A DNA stretch of 32,400 nt from Alphaproteobacteria bacterium. Its GTDB lineage: Bacteria; Pseudomonadota; Alphaproteobacteria; UBA8366; GCA-2717185. The position numbers were made by a program, and so were the translations under genes. This document shows, piece after piece, positions 1 to 8,377 of the stretch. The DNA lies in the NCBI GenBank assembly GCA_021774435.1, contig JAJFJB010000207.1, forward strand, positions 1-32,400, given 5' to 3'. Under the pieces are notes generated by a model. It was not told the DNA's origin, ran no database searches, and saw only the letters and a list, made by a program, of their open reading frames with translations. The first letter of the stretch is position 1. Each line of letters starts with the position of its first letter.

Positions 1-808
1 GATCAAACACGTCGAGGATGGCGCTGATTTCACGGCGTCCGCACCGTTCCCGGAGCGCTTCATAATCGATCACCGCCGCCCGGCTGTAGCTGACGATGCC
101 AGTGCCGGGCCGCATCGCATCGATCTCCGCGCGGCCCAGGAGGTGGCGGGTCTGTGCGGTGGCCGGCGTCGAGACGAAAATATAGTCCGCGCGTGGGATC
201 AGCGAGGGAATGGCATCCGGCCGATGCATTTCGTCGACGGCCGGATGTGCGTCGCCGCTTCTGCGTACACCGAGAACCGTCATGCCGAACCGCTTGGCCC
301 ACGTCGCGATGCCGCCACCGACATGACCGACCCCGACGACCAGCAACTTCTTACCGGCAATACCGGTGTTAAACGTCTGTTCCCATCGTGCCGCGTGCTG
401 ATTGGTGACCATTTCCGGCACGCGGTTGTTCAGCATCAGGATAGACATGATCGCGTATTCATCGGCGCGGGCGCCATGGATACCGGCATTGTTGGTGAAC
501 GCCGCGCCGTCGGGCAGCCAGTCGAAGGGCGCGAAATGCTCGACGCCGGCGCCGGTCGCGTGGATCCAGCGAAGTCGCGGGGCACGCCGTGCCAGTCCTT
601 CGGTTTCGATGGTCCAGCAAATCAGCGCGTCCGCGGTGGCGATCCGCTCTTCGAACGCCTTGCAATCGTATCCGATCGTCCAATCGAACCGTCCGGTGAG
701 ATCCGGAAACCGAGTGAACGCAGATTCCATCTTCTCGGGCGTCACTTCGAAAACCGCTCCGAGGCTCGAGTCGTTTTCGATATGCAGATTGACAACGCCG
801 TCGGTCAT
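1..808 (-). CDS. D-2-hydroxyacid dehydrogenase family protein (3' end outside window)
   Basis: The frame is open from an ATG at 806-808 to the left edge, giving 269 residues without a stop; the C-terminus is cut off. The reading shows a Rossmann nucleotide-binding glycine motif, G159-x-G161-xx-G164, followed about 80 residues later by SYSRAAVID, where R243 occupies the place of the family's catalytic arginine. The visible part ends at DVFD, just where the catalytic Glu would follow. Such enzymes interconvert 2-oxo and 2-hydroxy acids with NAD(P). It starts 7 bases after the stop of the Rieske oxygenase gene, so the two are almost certainly co-transcribed and the dehydrogenase may act on the oxygenase product (inference). 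The N-terminal half is divergent, so the substrate cannot be named. Confidence 0.85.
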   Translation of the reverse strand, partial: MTDGVVNLHIENDSSLGAVFEVTPEKMESAFTRFPDLTGRFDWTIGYDCKAFEERIATADALICWTIETEGLARRAPRLRWIHATGAGVEHFAPFDWLPDGAAFTNNAGIHGARADEYAIMSILMLNNRVPEMVTNQHAARWEQTFNTGIAGKKLLVVGVGHVGGGIATWAKRFGMTVLGVRRSGDAHPAVDEMHRPDAIPSLIPRADYIFVSTPATAQTRHLLGRAEIDAMRPGTGIVSYSRAAVIDYEALRERCGRREISAILDVFD

Positions 809-815
809 GTTGCGC

Positions 816-1946
816 TCATTCTTCAGGGATGATGTGGTTGATCCACCATTGTGCCAGTTCGGGCACCAGCGGTTCGAGGTGAGAGAGCCGGCCCGGCTGC
901 GCAAACGGAGAACGCAAGCCACGATGCTGCCGCGCGGAGATATCATTATCCTCGCCAAGCGTCGTGTCCCATCGTTTGTAGTAATATCGTACTTTGTCCT
1001 CGAAATCGTCGCGCGCCACCGTCTCGGTCGGAAAGCACGCACCATGTACGACCTTCGTATGGTTCGGTCCCTGTGGCTGGAGTTCGAGATACCAAACCGA
1101 GTCGAGCGTCATGCCGAGCATCGTCGAGGGATTAAGAGAGACATAGTTGGTCCCGCCCGCCGCACGGCCTTCAAGCGTCGGGATATGCGGCAGTTCGTGT
1201 TCCATATCCTCGATCAACAGCGAGCGGGTATGATTGTCGTGGTGCTCGCGGATATCGAGCCAGTTTTTCGATGTCGGTGCGGCCGAATGCTCCATCTCTT
1301 TCGGATTGAGAGTCGCCTTGTGGACCATCGGCAGATGGTACTCCTCCATGGCATTTTCGATATGGACCTTCCAGTTGCACGGCACCTCATGCTCGAGTTT
1401 TCGAACGAGACGCAAATTTTCAAGATCATAGGAACCCATAATTTTAGGAAAATCGCCGAGATAATCGATCAGCGGTTCGGCATTCTCATCGAAATTGATG
1501 AACATGAAACAGCCAAAGATCTCGAGCCGCAGAGGAATCAGGCCATTCGCATCCTTATCGAATCCCTCTGTCTTCTCCATTCCCGGGCAGCTATGCAGCG
1601 CGCCGTCTAGTCTGAAGACCCAGCCGTGATAGGGACAGGTGAAGGCGCGGCAATTCCCCGTACCATCCGCCACAGGGGTGCCGCGATGCCGGCAGGAATT
1701 CGCGAACGCACGAATTTCCCCGTCGTCGCCGCGAACGATGATCAGCGGTATGCCGACGAAATCGACCGTGATGAAATCGCCCTTGTTCGCCACCTGATCG
1801 ACATGACCGAAGAAGTTCCACACCCGCATGAACAGGTTCTTGACCTCCAGGTCATAGAAATTCTGAGAGGTGTAGCACCAAGGCGGCAACGACTCGGCCT
1901 GTTCCACCGGCTTGAACACATTGGCAAACGACGCGCGATCGTACAT
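816..1946 (-). CDS. Rieske [2Fe-2S] aromatic-ring-hydroxylating-type oxygenase, alpha subunit
   Basis: 376 residues. The Rieske cluster ligands are C85-x-H87 and C104-xx-H107 (CRHRG and CPYHGW). The C-terminal half carries the mononuclear iron site in NWKVHIENAMEEYHLPMVH: H204 and H209 are the iron ligands, and E201 sits where naphthalene dioxygenase has the bridging Asp. These enzymes use O2 and electrons from a separate reductase to hydroxylate or demethylate small molecules; members include ring hydroxylases and the betaine/carnitine demethylase type. No reductase or ferredoxin gene lies in the window. The ATG at 1946 has GGGGAGAG about 8 bases upstream. It is the first gene of a pair with the following hydroxyacid dehydrogenase. 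The family is secure, the substrate unknown. Confidence 0.93.
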   Translation of the reverse strand: MYDRASFANVFKPVEQAESLPPWCYTSQNFYDLEVKNLFMRVWNFFGHVDQVANKGDFITVDFVGIPLIIVRGDDGEIRAFANSCRHRGTPVADGTGNCRAFTCPYHGWVFRLDGALHSCPGMEKTEGFDKDANGLIPLRLEIFGCFMFINFDENAEPLIDYLGDFPKIMGSYDLENLRLVRKLEHEVPCNWKVHIENAMEEYHLPMVHKATLNPKEMEHSAAPTSKNWLDIREHHDNHTRSLLIEDMEHELPHIPTLEGRAAGGTNYVSLNPSTMLGMTLDSVWYLELQPQGPNHTKVVHGACFPTETVARDDFEDKVRYYYKRWDTTLGEDNDISARQHRGLRSPFAQPGRLSHLEPLVPELAQWWINHIIPEE

Positions 1947-2248
1947 TTCCGGCGCTCTCCCCTCAGGTCACTATTATGGGCAGTCGCCCGATGCGTATTG
2001 ACCGATACCCCATGGGGACGCCCCGTCAATCGACTCCCCGGGAAGGTCCCTCACTGTTCCCCGAATTCCACCGATATTGTCTTCGTTCAGATTCGCAATT
2101 GCAACATGACGGGCGAGCCAGACATTCTCCATAGCAAACCTATTCGGCCTCTTCGAGAAGACCCGCGGAACGGAAGCCTTCTCGCCTTTCTCGAAAATTT
2201 CGAGGCACAAGGCAAAACTATCTTCGGTGATCGTTTATTGCATTCCCT
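1947..2248. other. 302-bp intergenic region between Rieske gene start and GGT gene end
   Basis: I see no gene here. It should hold the promoter of the Rieske/dehydrogenase pair, which reads leftward. The only clear structure is a perfect 15-base palindrome, CTCGAAAATTTCGAG, at 2190-2204, about 245 bases upstream of the Rieske start codon. Confidence 0.5.
2190..2204. promoter_or_regulatory. Perfect palindrome, possible operator
   Basis: CTCGAAA-A-TTTCGAG is a perfect inverted repeat with 7-base arms and a one-base centre. It has no T-tract, so it is not a terminator. Its place upstream of the Rieske gene suggests a dimeric regulator site, but the regulator is unknown. Confidence 0.3.
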
Positions 2249-3859
2249 TCACACCTGCGCGGCCATGCCGTCGCCGGACGGATCAGCACCGCCGTCCATC
2301 TTGCCGTCGCGCATGCGGATGGCGTGCACGATAGGCGTGGCGTAGCTGACCGCATAGCGCACTGTCGGGTACCCCATGGCCTGCAGCCCGCGTTCCTCCG
2401 AGCGGAGGATGCGGTTGGTGCATTCGATGGTGTCGGACGTGGTGCAGAAGCGCGGAGCAGAGACGGCTTCCTGGGCGCTCATATCGAAATCGACGACATT
2501 GAGGATCGATTGCAGCACGCCCATGGTAATCGTCGTACCACCCGGCGCGCCCAGGGTCAGGAAGGGTTTGCCGTCCTGCAGCAACAGGGTCGGACAGAGA
2601 GCGGTGAACCGCGCCTTGCCCGCCGCCAGCGAGCCGGCGTTACCGGGACGCGGGTCGAACACCATCATGCAATTATTGTACATGAAACCGAGCCCCTCGG
2701 TGACGACGCCGGAACTGGAGCCTAGCGAGTGGGTCATGTTGACGACATTGCCCTGGTCGTCGGCGACACAGATATGCGTGGTCTCCTTGCTCTCCGGCGC
2801 GCCCGCATTGAGACGCGGCACGTGGGTCTTCTCCCCACTCTTGATGCGCGCGGCCATAGTCGCCGCATAATCCTTCGACATCAGCTCGTCCATCGGAATG
2901 TCGAAGAAGCGCGGATCGCCCATGCGCTGATCCTTATCGACCGTCGCGATCTTCATCGCCTCCGAGACAGTGGCGATGTATTGCGCGGAGTTGAAGCCCA
3001 TCGCGGCGAGATCGAAATTCTCCAGGATGTTCAGCATCAGCAGGATCATCAGCCCGCCGCCCGGCGGCTTGTTCGTCGCCACTTCGAAGCCGCGATAACT
3101 GCCCATCAGCGGCGTGTTGTGCTCGGTTTCACAGGCCGCCAGGTCGGCCAGGGTGATGTGACCGCCATTGGCGCGCATGTCGGCGTCGATGGCCTGGGCA
3201 ATCTCGCCGGTATAGAAATCTTCGACCCCGGCGTCGGCGATGCGGCGGTAGGTCCGACCCATATCGGGGTTCTTCAGGATATCGCCGACATTGTAAAGGC
3301 TGCCATCCGGCTTGCGGTAGATCTTAGCCGAGGCCTGGTCGTCGGTGATGGTGCGCATCCGCGCGATGCGCCCCGCCTGCGCCGGCTGATGCCAGAAGCC
3401 ATGTACGCGCGGCCGCACGGGGAAGCCTTCCTCGCAATATTGAATAGCGGGCTGCATCATCTTGGCCAGTGAGCGCGTGCCGAATTTCTCCAGCCCCTCG
3501 GCGAAGGCCTTGATCGTCATCGGTGTCGTCATTGAGGTATAGCCGGTCTCGTTCACCTGCCCCTTCAGCACGAAGCCGAACCCATCGTCGCATTCGCGCA
3601 CGATCAGGTCCTGCCACATCTCCGGCGTGGTGGAGAGTGGTGCGCGGCCATGGAAGTCGATCGAATAATGGCTGTTCGTCGCTGCGGTATAGATCTGCAT
3701 CGACCCGAACCCGGCGATCCCGCACATCTGCGGATCGACCACCGTCTGTACCAGTGCCGCCGCAATCGCCGCATCCATCACATTGCCGCCGTCGCGCAAC
3801 ACCTCAAGGCCCGCATCCACTGTTTCCGGCTGCGGCGCCGAGATCATTCCATGGGTCAT
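2249..3859 (-). CDS. Gamma-glutamyltransferase-like Ntn hydrolase (cytosolic type)
   Basis: 536 residues from the ATG at 3857-3859, chosen because GGGAGG lies 8 bases upstream and the family's N-terminus (MTHGMISAPQPETVDAG, then GGNVMDAAIAAALV) begins right there; a longer open frame to 3961 has no support. The autocleavage/catalytic threonine is in KETTHICVAD (T360, followed by T361-H362). The GAPGGTTI loop and C-terminal DGGADP also match the family. Enzymes of this fold cleave gamma-glutamyl or related amide bonds; the two halves become the large and small subunits after self-cleavage. There is no signal peptide, unlike periplasmic glutathione-degrading GGT, so it probably acts in the cytosol, as oxamate amidohydrolase-type relatives do. 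A second, divergent copy lies at 24610-26298. Confidence 0.92.
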   Translation of the reverse strand: MTHGMISAPQPETVDAGLEVLRDGGNVMDAAIAAALVQTVVDPQMCGIAGFGSMQIYTAATNSHYSIDFHGRAPLSTTPEMWQDLIVRECDDGFGFVLKGQVNETGYTSMTTPMTIKAFAEGLEKFGTRSLAKMMQPAIQYCEEGFPVRPRVHGFWHQPAQAGRIARMRTITDDQASAKIYRKPDGSLYNVGDILKNPDMGRTYRRIADAGVEDFYTGEIAQAIDADMRANGGHITLADLAACETEHNTPLMGSYRGFEVATNKPPGGGLMILLMLNILENFDLAAMGFNSAQYIATVSEAMKIATVDKDQRMGDPRFFDIPMDELMSKDYAATMAARIKSGEKTHVPRLNAGAPESKETTHICVADDQGNVVNMTHSLGSSSGVVTEGLGFMYNNCMMVFDPRPGNAGSLAAGKARFTALCPTLLLQDGKPFLTLGAPGGTTITMGVLQSILNVVDFDMSAQEAVSAPRFCTTSDTIECTNRILRSEERGLQAMGYPTVRYAVSYATPIVHAIRMRDGKMDGGADPSGDGMAAQV

Positions 3860-3955
3860 GTGACCGTCCTCCCGTTGTTCTAGCGTGATGATAGCGGAGT
3901 GCGGTTTGTGAGCGAAGGGGAATGGCCCAACCTTTCCACACGATCGCCGCAATAG

Positions 3956-3985
3956 TTGCATAAGCTTTGCAAGTTTCCTTATATT
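3956..3985 (+). promoter_or_regulatory. Sigma-70-like promoter of the TPR gene
   Basis: TTGCAT (3956-3961) and TATATT (3980-3985) are separated by 18 bases, and the TPR gene begins 37 bases beyond the -10 box. Both boxes are close to consensus in an otherwise GC-rich region. Inferred from sequence only. Confidence 0.45.
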
Positions 3986-4022
3986 TTGCGCTTCATGGCA
4001 CCGGCTAGAAGAAGTATTTCAC

Positions 4023-4925
4023 TTGCGAATAATGACATTCCTGGCCGCAACTTTAACTGTCGGTTTTACCTTCCAAGCTGCAGCCGGCCTGAACCAGGAC
4101 CAGGAATTGTGCAGCAAACGGAACGCCGATGCTCTTGTCATTATTGCCGCGTGTACAAGGCTTCTTGAGACGGGCGCTTATGACGTCGAACTGCGCGCCC
4201 AAACCTTCAACAACCGCGGTATCGCCAACAAGCGCAAGAACAGGCTCGAAAAGGCAATCAAGGATTACAACGAAGCCATCCGTTTGTATCCCAAGTTCGC
4301 CGAAGCCTTCACCAACCGCGGCGTCGCTTATGGGCGCCTAGGCCGTCGAAGGGCCGAAGGAAAAGAGGAAAATTTCAAGAAAGCAATTAACGATCACGAC
4401 GAAGCCATCCGGTTGGATCCGCAACTTGCCGAAGCGTTCTACAATCGCGGCCTTGTCTATCGCTCCAAAGGTGCGCACGACCGGGCATTAAATGATTACA
4501 ACGAAGCCATCCGTTTGAATCCGCGTTTGGCCAAAGCCTACCGACTTCGCGGCGCGGCTCATCAGAAAGCCGGACGTCATGACCTGGCGATGCAGGACTA
4601 CGAAAAATCCTACGCGCTTGGCTCGCGGCACAGATGGTTGCTTGCGAGGCTTGGGAAAATTAACCCGGGCCGCGCCAAAATTCTTGTTAATCGAGGTTTT
4701 TCCCACCTTACAAAAGGCGATCATGAGCGGGCGCTCGAAATCCTCAATGAAGCCATTCGGTACGACCCCGAAAACCACGGCGCCTTTCTTCTCCGCGGCT
4801 CATCTCACGAACAAGCCGGGCGACAGGACCAAGCGATCGAGGACTACAAGAAAGCCTATTCCTTGGGCAACCGGAACAAACACTTGCTTGAGCAACTGGA
4901 GAAACACAACGCACTCCCGCGTTAA
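4023..4925 (+). CDS. Exported tetratricopeptide-repeat protein
   Basis: 300 residues starting at TTG (4023), or 297 if the ATG at 4032 is used. GAAGAAG lies 8 bases before the TTG but 17 before the ATG, and the TTG start adds an arginine to the signal-peptide n-region, so I prefer it. Residues 1-22 form a signal peptide (hydrophobic core, then QAAAG). Six TPR units follow from about residue 63, each with the A(E)AFxNRG...A..DYNEAIRLxP pattern. The unit pairs around residues 180-215 and 265-298 both end in a KSYALG/KKAYSLG module plus a leucine-rich tail, suggesting that a two-repeat block was duplicated. It is a periplasmic protein-interaction scaffold with no enzymatic domain; the partner is unknown. 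Confidence 0.88.
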   Translation: MRIMTFLAATLTVGFTFQAAAGLNQDQELCSKRNADALVIIAACTRLLETGAYDVELRAQTFNNRGIANKRKNRLEKAIKDYNEAIRLYPKFAEAFTNRGVAYGRLGRRRAEGKEENFKKAINDHDEAIRLDPQLAEAFYNRGLVYRSKGAHDRALNDYNEAIRLNPRLAKAYRLRGAAHQKAGRHDLAMQDYEKSYALGSRHRWLLARLGKINPGRAKILVNRGFSHLTKGDHERALEILNEAIRYDPENHGAFLLRGSSHEQAGRQDQAIEDYKKAYSLGNRNKHLLEQLEKHNALPR

Positions 4926-5118
4926 CGCGACGTCGGACTCGTCCGCACAGTTCAATGAAGCCCCCTTCCAACCGTCCTCCACAGATCAAAACAGAGGGTG
5001 TCGGCCTCCACAAATTCGGAGCCCTTTTAATCTATTATGTTAACCGCCGTTCGCCCGACGCTGCCGTTACTGGTATGAAATTGCAGCATCGATCAATCAG
5101 AACAATGAGGCCAAACCC

Positions 5119-5484
5119 ATGAGTGACACATCGAAACGGGACAAAGGGCGGGAAATCGTCGGCAAGCTTTTCAAGGACGGGCCAGTCGGCGATCTGGTGC
5201 CGATGCCGAAACGGTTTAGGCAGTTTACCGTCGATCATGTCTTCGGCGATGTCTGGCAGGGCGAGAACATGGAAATCACCGAGCGCTCGCTCATCACCTG
5301 CGCGATGCTCGTGGCGATGAATCGGGAAGACGAGATGCGCGTTCATTTCACTGGCGCGAAAAATTTGGGCCATTCCCGCGAGAAGATCGAGGAGTTGATC
5401 ATCCACGCCGCGCACTATGCCGGCTGGCCGGCCGCCGTCAGCGGCTTCCGCGCCCTCGCCGACGTCTGGCCACCGGAGGATTGA
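5119..5484 (+). CDS. Carboxymuconolactone decarboxylase family protein
   Basis: 121 residues, the usual size for single-domain CMD proteins. The ATG at 5119 has GAGG 9 bases upstream. The conserved core is visible: EITERSLITCAMLVAMNRE, then H..GA.N.G.s.eKIEELIIHAAHYAGWPAA, matching the gamma-carboxymuconolactone decarboxylase (PcaC) branch rather than AhpD, since there is no CxxC peroxidase pair. PcaC opens the way to beta-ketoadipate from protocatechuate, but many family members act elsewhere and no other protocatechuate gene is present here. It stands alone on the plus strand, convergent with the lipoprotein gene 19 bases downstream. Confidence 0.85.
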   Translation: MSDTSKRDKGREIVGKLFKDGPVGDLVPMPKRFRQFTVDHVFGDVWQGENMEITERSLITCAMLVAMNREDEMRVHFTGAKNLGHSREKIEELIIHAAHYAGWPAAVSGFRALADVWPPED

Positions 5485-5503
5485 ACCTCGTCCCAGCCGG
5501 CCA

Positions 5504-5737
5504 TCAGGACACCGGCTTATCGAAACATTGCAGGCCCATCGCCTTGCCGCTGTCGAGCATCACCATAATGCAGGTCTTGCGGGGATTCGATTTTGGGGTG
5601 AATTCATAGACTTCGCTGTTTTCCGCCCAGGTGTCGATTTCGTAGCTATGGTCGGGGTCGACCAGGTCGGAAAACGTTGGCGCGTCACAGGCCGCGAGGC
5701 CGATTGTTGCAGTGATCAATATCGCGAGCTTCTTCAT
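5504..5737 (-). CDS. Small predicted lipoprotein
   Basis: 77 residues from the ATG at 5735-5737, preceded by AGAGGAC. I chose this start because it gives a textbook lipoprotein signal: MKK, hydrophobic stretch, then the lipobox L14-A-A-C17. A longer frame to 5806 would bury that signal. Mature protein: about 60 polar residues with two further cysteines, one at TCIMVMLDSG and one near the end (LQCFD), which could form a disulfide in the periplasm. I do not recognise a family. It probably sits on the outer membrane's inner leaflet. Confidence 0.72.
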   Translation of the reverse strand: MKKLAILITATIGLAACDAPTFSDLVDPDHSYEIDTWAENSEVYEFTPKSNPRKTCIMVMLDSGKAMGLQCFDKPVS

Positions 5738-5860
5738 GTCATGTCCTCTTGTTTTACGATGAGTTGGACCGGTCGTCATATGTCCGTGAACACCTATCAG
5801 GCTCACGCATCAGGTGGCTATAACACTTCTCGATAGTTTTGAAACGAGAGGATAAGAACC

Positions 5861-6232
5861 ATGCAATTCGGTGCGTTTTCGATCAGTCTCGCGGTCAAGG
5901 ATCTGGGCGCGTCGCGTACGTTCTATGAAAAGCTCGGCTTTGCCGTTGCCGGCGGGGATGCGGATCAAGGCTGGCTGATCCTGCGCAACGGGAGCTGCAC
6001 GATCGGCCTGTTCCAGGGCCTGTTCGAAGGCAACATCCTGACCTTCAATCCAGGCTGGGACGAGCAGGCGCAGCCGCTGCCCAACTTCACCGACATCCGT
6101 GATCTCCAGAAATCCTTGAAAGCAAGCGGCGTCAGGCTGGACAGCGAGGCGGACGAAGCCGGCAGCGGCCCCGGCAGCTTCGTACTCACCGATCCCGACG
6201 GGAACACAATTCTCGTCGATCAGCATGTATGA
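5861..6232 (+). CDS. VOC (glyoxalase/bleomycin-resistance) superfamily protein
   Basis: 123 residues, one VOC module of two beta-alpha-beta-beta-beta units. It opens with [22 protein letters not shown] and closes with [15 protein letters not shown], the standard ends of the fold. GAGG lies 10 bases before the ATG. Members bind metals and act as lyases, isomerases, extradiol dioxygenases or drug-binding proteins. The first-strand metal-ligand position reads S rather than the usual H in FSISLAV, so a metal-dependent activity is doubtful and the role remains open. A rho-independent terminator follows about 100 bases later. Confidence 0.85.
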   Translation: MQFGAFSISLAVKDLGASRTFYEKLGFAVAGGDADQGWLILRNGSCTIGLFQGLFEGNILTFNPGWDEQAQPLPNFTDIRDLQKSLKASGVRLDSEADEAGSGPGSFVLTDPDGNTILVDQHV

Positions 6233-6335
6233 GCAAAGCGATATGCCGGCACGCCTTAATAATGCCGCATAAAGGAACGCATACGGACAGATTGCCCTGC
6301 CCATAATAGCGCGCACTCCAAACCGATCATACTTA

Positions 6336-6361
6336 GGCCCGCTCCGGCGGGTCTTTTTCTT
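6336..6361 (+). terminator. Rho-independent terminator
   Basis: A GC-rich hairpin, GGCCCGC-TCC-GGCGGGTC (one G:T pair), at 6336-6353 is followed directly by TTTTTCT. It closes the VOC transcript and may also help end the opposing transcript. Confidence 0.8.
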
Positions 6362-6451
6362 TGCGTTCGCCAAACCTTTAGGCTGCGGCCAACATATCAG
6401 GCTGCGCGTCGAAGTGAGTATTCGTGATCGTCACATTTTTAAGACCACCAG

Positions 6452-7620
6452 TTACCCGACCTTTATCCTACTTCCTGGATAATCGATGGATAATTTGTCC
6501 CCCGAATTGATATTAAATTCCTTCAAGGTTCTAGAGTTGGGTTTCAACTGGGAACCCTGGGGAGGCCAAACGACAACTTTGTCGATCGTTGTGCGATACG
6601 AAATTTTCTGGAGAAACATTGCTTTCAATTCACCGACTGTCGTCGAACTATCACAAACCAAGTTAACCGAAACGCGCTCAGTTCTGCGATAGTACGCTAA
6701 AGTCAGAGCCAATTCTTCACCACTGAGAACCGGCGGAGTTTCGCGGGATACTTCGCGATCATAAGTCGGCCCCAACAGCACATTAAGGGTTTGATTGTCC
6801 TACACGGTCGTACCGTCCGCGATAATTTTAACGCCACCTAAACGCCAATTGTCTTTGTCCCAATTGATCAAACCACCGGAGCCGCTTTCAATGGCAATCG
6901 TCCATTGCTTTAGATCTTCGCGCGTTAGAAGACCGGGATTGTGAATTTTAAATCGGGCAGTCGATCCCTTAAGAAACCCTTGCAGGTTGCCATACGAACC
7001 GTCATCCCGCGCCATCCATGGCGTTAACTCCCCGCTGAGTTGCGTACCATCTTTTCCCAAACCGATTTTGTACGTCACCAATCGCAATGTCCCGGGATCG
7101 TCGAATCCCCACCACGGCGCGACGCTTTCGGTTCCCGTTGTGACTTCCAAGTTAAGCGACGTCAGGGGTTTTTGGGAAGATTCGGCGAGAGGCATCAAAG
7201 TATTATTATAGGTACCGATGAGGTGAGCTGTAGGGAATACCGCACCGCTCGCCAACGTGATCGCGTCGCTCGCTTGGGTATATCCCCATTTCTGAAAATA
7301 TGGGGGTCGGAAAACTTCCATTGTTGGCGTAATTGTAACGGGACTTGGAGTCCGGCAAATGTTGCAAGGGCGCTACCCAGGCTATGTCCGGTAACGAAAA
7401 TTCTGGCTAATTTGGCGGGACCGCTTTTCGAAGTGAGTAATGTTTGCACACTTGCAAGTTCAGGTTACGCTCAGTACCGAGTATAATATCAGGGTAGTAG
7501 CACGTCGACGCGGGTGGTGGCATTACGGAGGTCCGTCACGCCGGCCTCACGAGATCCAGTCGGGTACATCGGACTGGACGTTTTGTGACGATCAAGGCCG
7601 AATTTTGCTACGGCTGAATA
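6452..7620 (-). pseudogene. Decayed class-3 lipase-like gene with C-terminal ubiquitin-like domain
   Basis: Three remnants read leftward. (a) 7195-7449 has the lipase nucleophile elbow ARIFVTGHSLGSALATFAG, with the serine codon at 7381-7383; in the same frame upstream, about 7500-7620 reads GSREAGVTDLRNATTRVDVL, separated by stops at 7467-7491. (b) 6800-7321 lies in another frame and encodes 173 residues ending in a beta-rich PLAT-like module (WTIAIESGSGG...DKDNWRLGGVKI). (c) After one TAG (6800-6802) the same frame runs on to 6452: a hinge, then about 70 residues patterned like ubiquitin (TVGELK, RTLKEFNINSGDKLSI). At least one frameshift and several nonsense codons therefore separate the parts. 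Base composition is more AT-rich than the neighbours, which suggests foreign origin and decay. The lipase and ubiquitin-like calls rest on motifs only. Confidence 0.6.
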
Positions 7621-7762
7621 ACGGAAACATTCGCACGGGCGAAACGATGAACTTGGGAAAACCTAACGGCACCGCCTCGAGTGCCTTCTCGCCTATCCTT
7701 ACTTCGGTTCTGTGGTCTCGGGTCACGACCGGAGACGGCCCGATGGCGGCGAAAAATACGCC
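7621..7762. other. Non-coding remnant between lipase relic and tetR
   Basis: No start-to-stop frame here looks like a real protein. Open frames exist on both strands but lack start signals and family patterns. It may hold the lost 5' part or promoter of the decayed lipase gene. Confidence 0.35.
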
Positions 7763-8317
7763 CTACCCTTCGAAGCGTTCCAATATATCCGTTACCGTTT
7801 CGTCGAAAAGTTCAGGCTGTTTCGTCGCCAAGGCGAGGATCATCGCGCCTTGCAGGCTGGCGAGGATTTGCGTGCAGCTTGGCCCCTGCCCCTGGGAGCC
7901 ATCGAGCGCGGTGCGAGCCCAGCCGAGTACGCGCCCGAAGAAGCCGTTTACTGCCTCCGCCACGGGGTCCGGCAAGTCGCGCGCTTCCGCGCCGAGAACG
8001 CAGCACAGGCAGATCAAACCGTCATCCTTGAGCGCCGACCGGTAGATGCCGCACAGCCGCGCGATCCGGTCACGCGCGCTTTCCTCCGCATCGTCGGGCA
8101 TGGCTAGGGCGTCCAGCACATTGTCCGTATAGCGCCGCACCACCGCCTCGCCCAGGTCTGCCTTCTGGGGGAAATGGTAATGCACACTGGAACTCTTGAT
8201 CCCAACCTCGTCGGCGAGATCGCGGAAGCTGACGGCGTCGTAGCCGCCGGCGCGCATATGGCGTTCGGCTGCGTCGAGGATCTCGGCAGCTTTGCCGGTG
8301 TATAATTGCGCGTCCAT
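7763..8317 (-). CDS. TetR/AcrR-family repressor (AcuR-like)
   Basis: 184 residues. The N-terminal DNA-binding domain is clear: AAEILDAAERHMRAGGYDAVSFRDLADEVGIKSSSVHYHF, with the helix-turn-helix at about residues 29-50. The C-terminal domain begins with DDGLICLCCVLGAEARDLPDPV, a pattern I know from AcuR-type regulators (DGx3CLCxxLxAExxxLP). It is transcribed divergently from the GST/ChrR operon across an 118-bp gap holding two GATAG/CTATC palindromes; one lies just upstream of its own start codon, so it most likely represses both itself and the operon until an electrophilic effector binds (inference). No clear Shine-Dalgarno sequence precedes the ATG. Confidence 0.9.
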   Translation of the reverse strand: MDAQLYTGKAAEILDAAERHMRAGGYDAVSFRDLADEVGIKSSSVHYHFPQKADLGEAVVRRYTDNVLDALAMPDDAEESARDRIARLCGIYRSALKDDGLICLCCVLGAEARDLPDPVAEAVNGFFGRVLGWARTALDGSQGQGPSCTQILASLQGAMILALATKQPELFDETVTDILERFEG

Positions 8318-8325
8318 GAATTTGT

Positions 8326-8342
8326 TATCTATCAGTAGATAG
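8326..8342. promoter_or_regulatory. TetR operator 1
   Basis: TATCTATCAGTAGATAG contains the inverted repeat CTATC-AGTA-GATAG, 8-9 bases upstream of the tetR start codon. It shares its half-site with operator 2; the centres are about 52 bp apart. Confidence 0.65.
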
Positions 8343-8345
8343 TCA

Positions 8346-8372
8346 TTGACAACTGAAATCGACCGCTTTAAT
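8346..8372 (+). promoter_or_regulatory. Promoter of the GST/ChrR operon
   Basis: A perfect TTGACA (8346-8351) and TTTAAT (8367-8372) lie 15 bases apart, slightly short of ideal. The pair sits exactly between the two operator palindromes, so a bound repressor would cover the polymerase site. Confidence 0.5.
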
Positions 8373-8377
8373 TATTT

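Noticed and set aside
143..1610. Long open frames on the plus strand opposite the hydroxyacid dehydrogenase and Rieske genes
   Set aside because: They are antisense to strongly supported genes, lack ribosome-binding sites and any family pattern; such frames are expected in high-GC DNA.
7440..8107. Plus-strand open frame running from the lipase relic into tetR
   Set aside because: No start signal and no recognisable domain; its second half is the mirror of the TetR coding frame.
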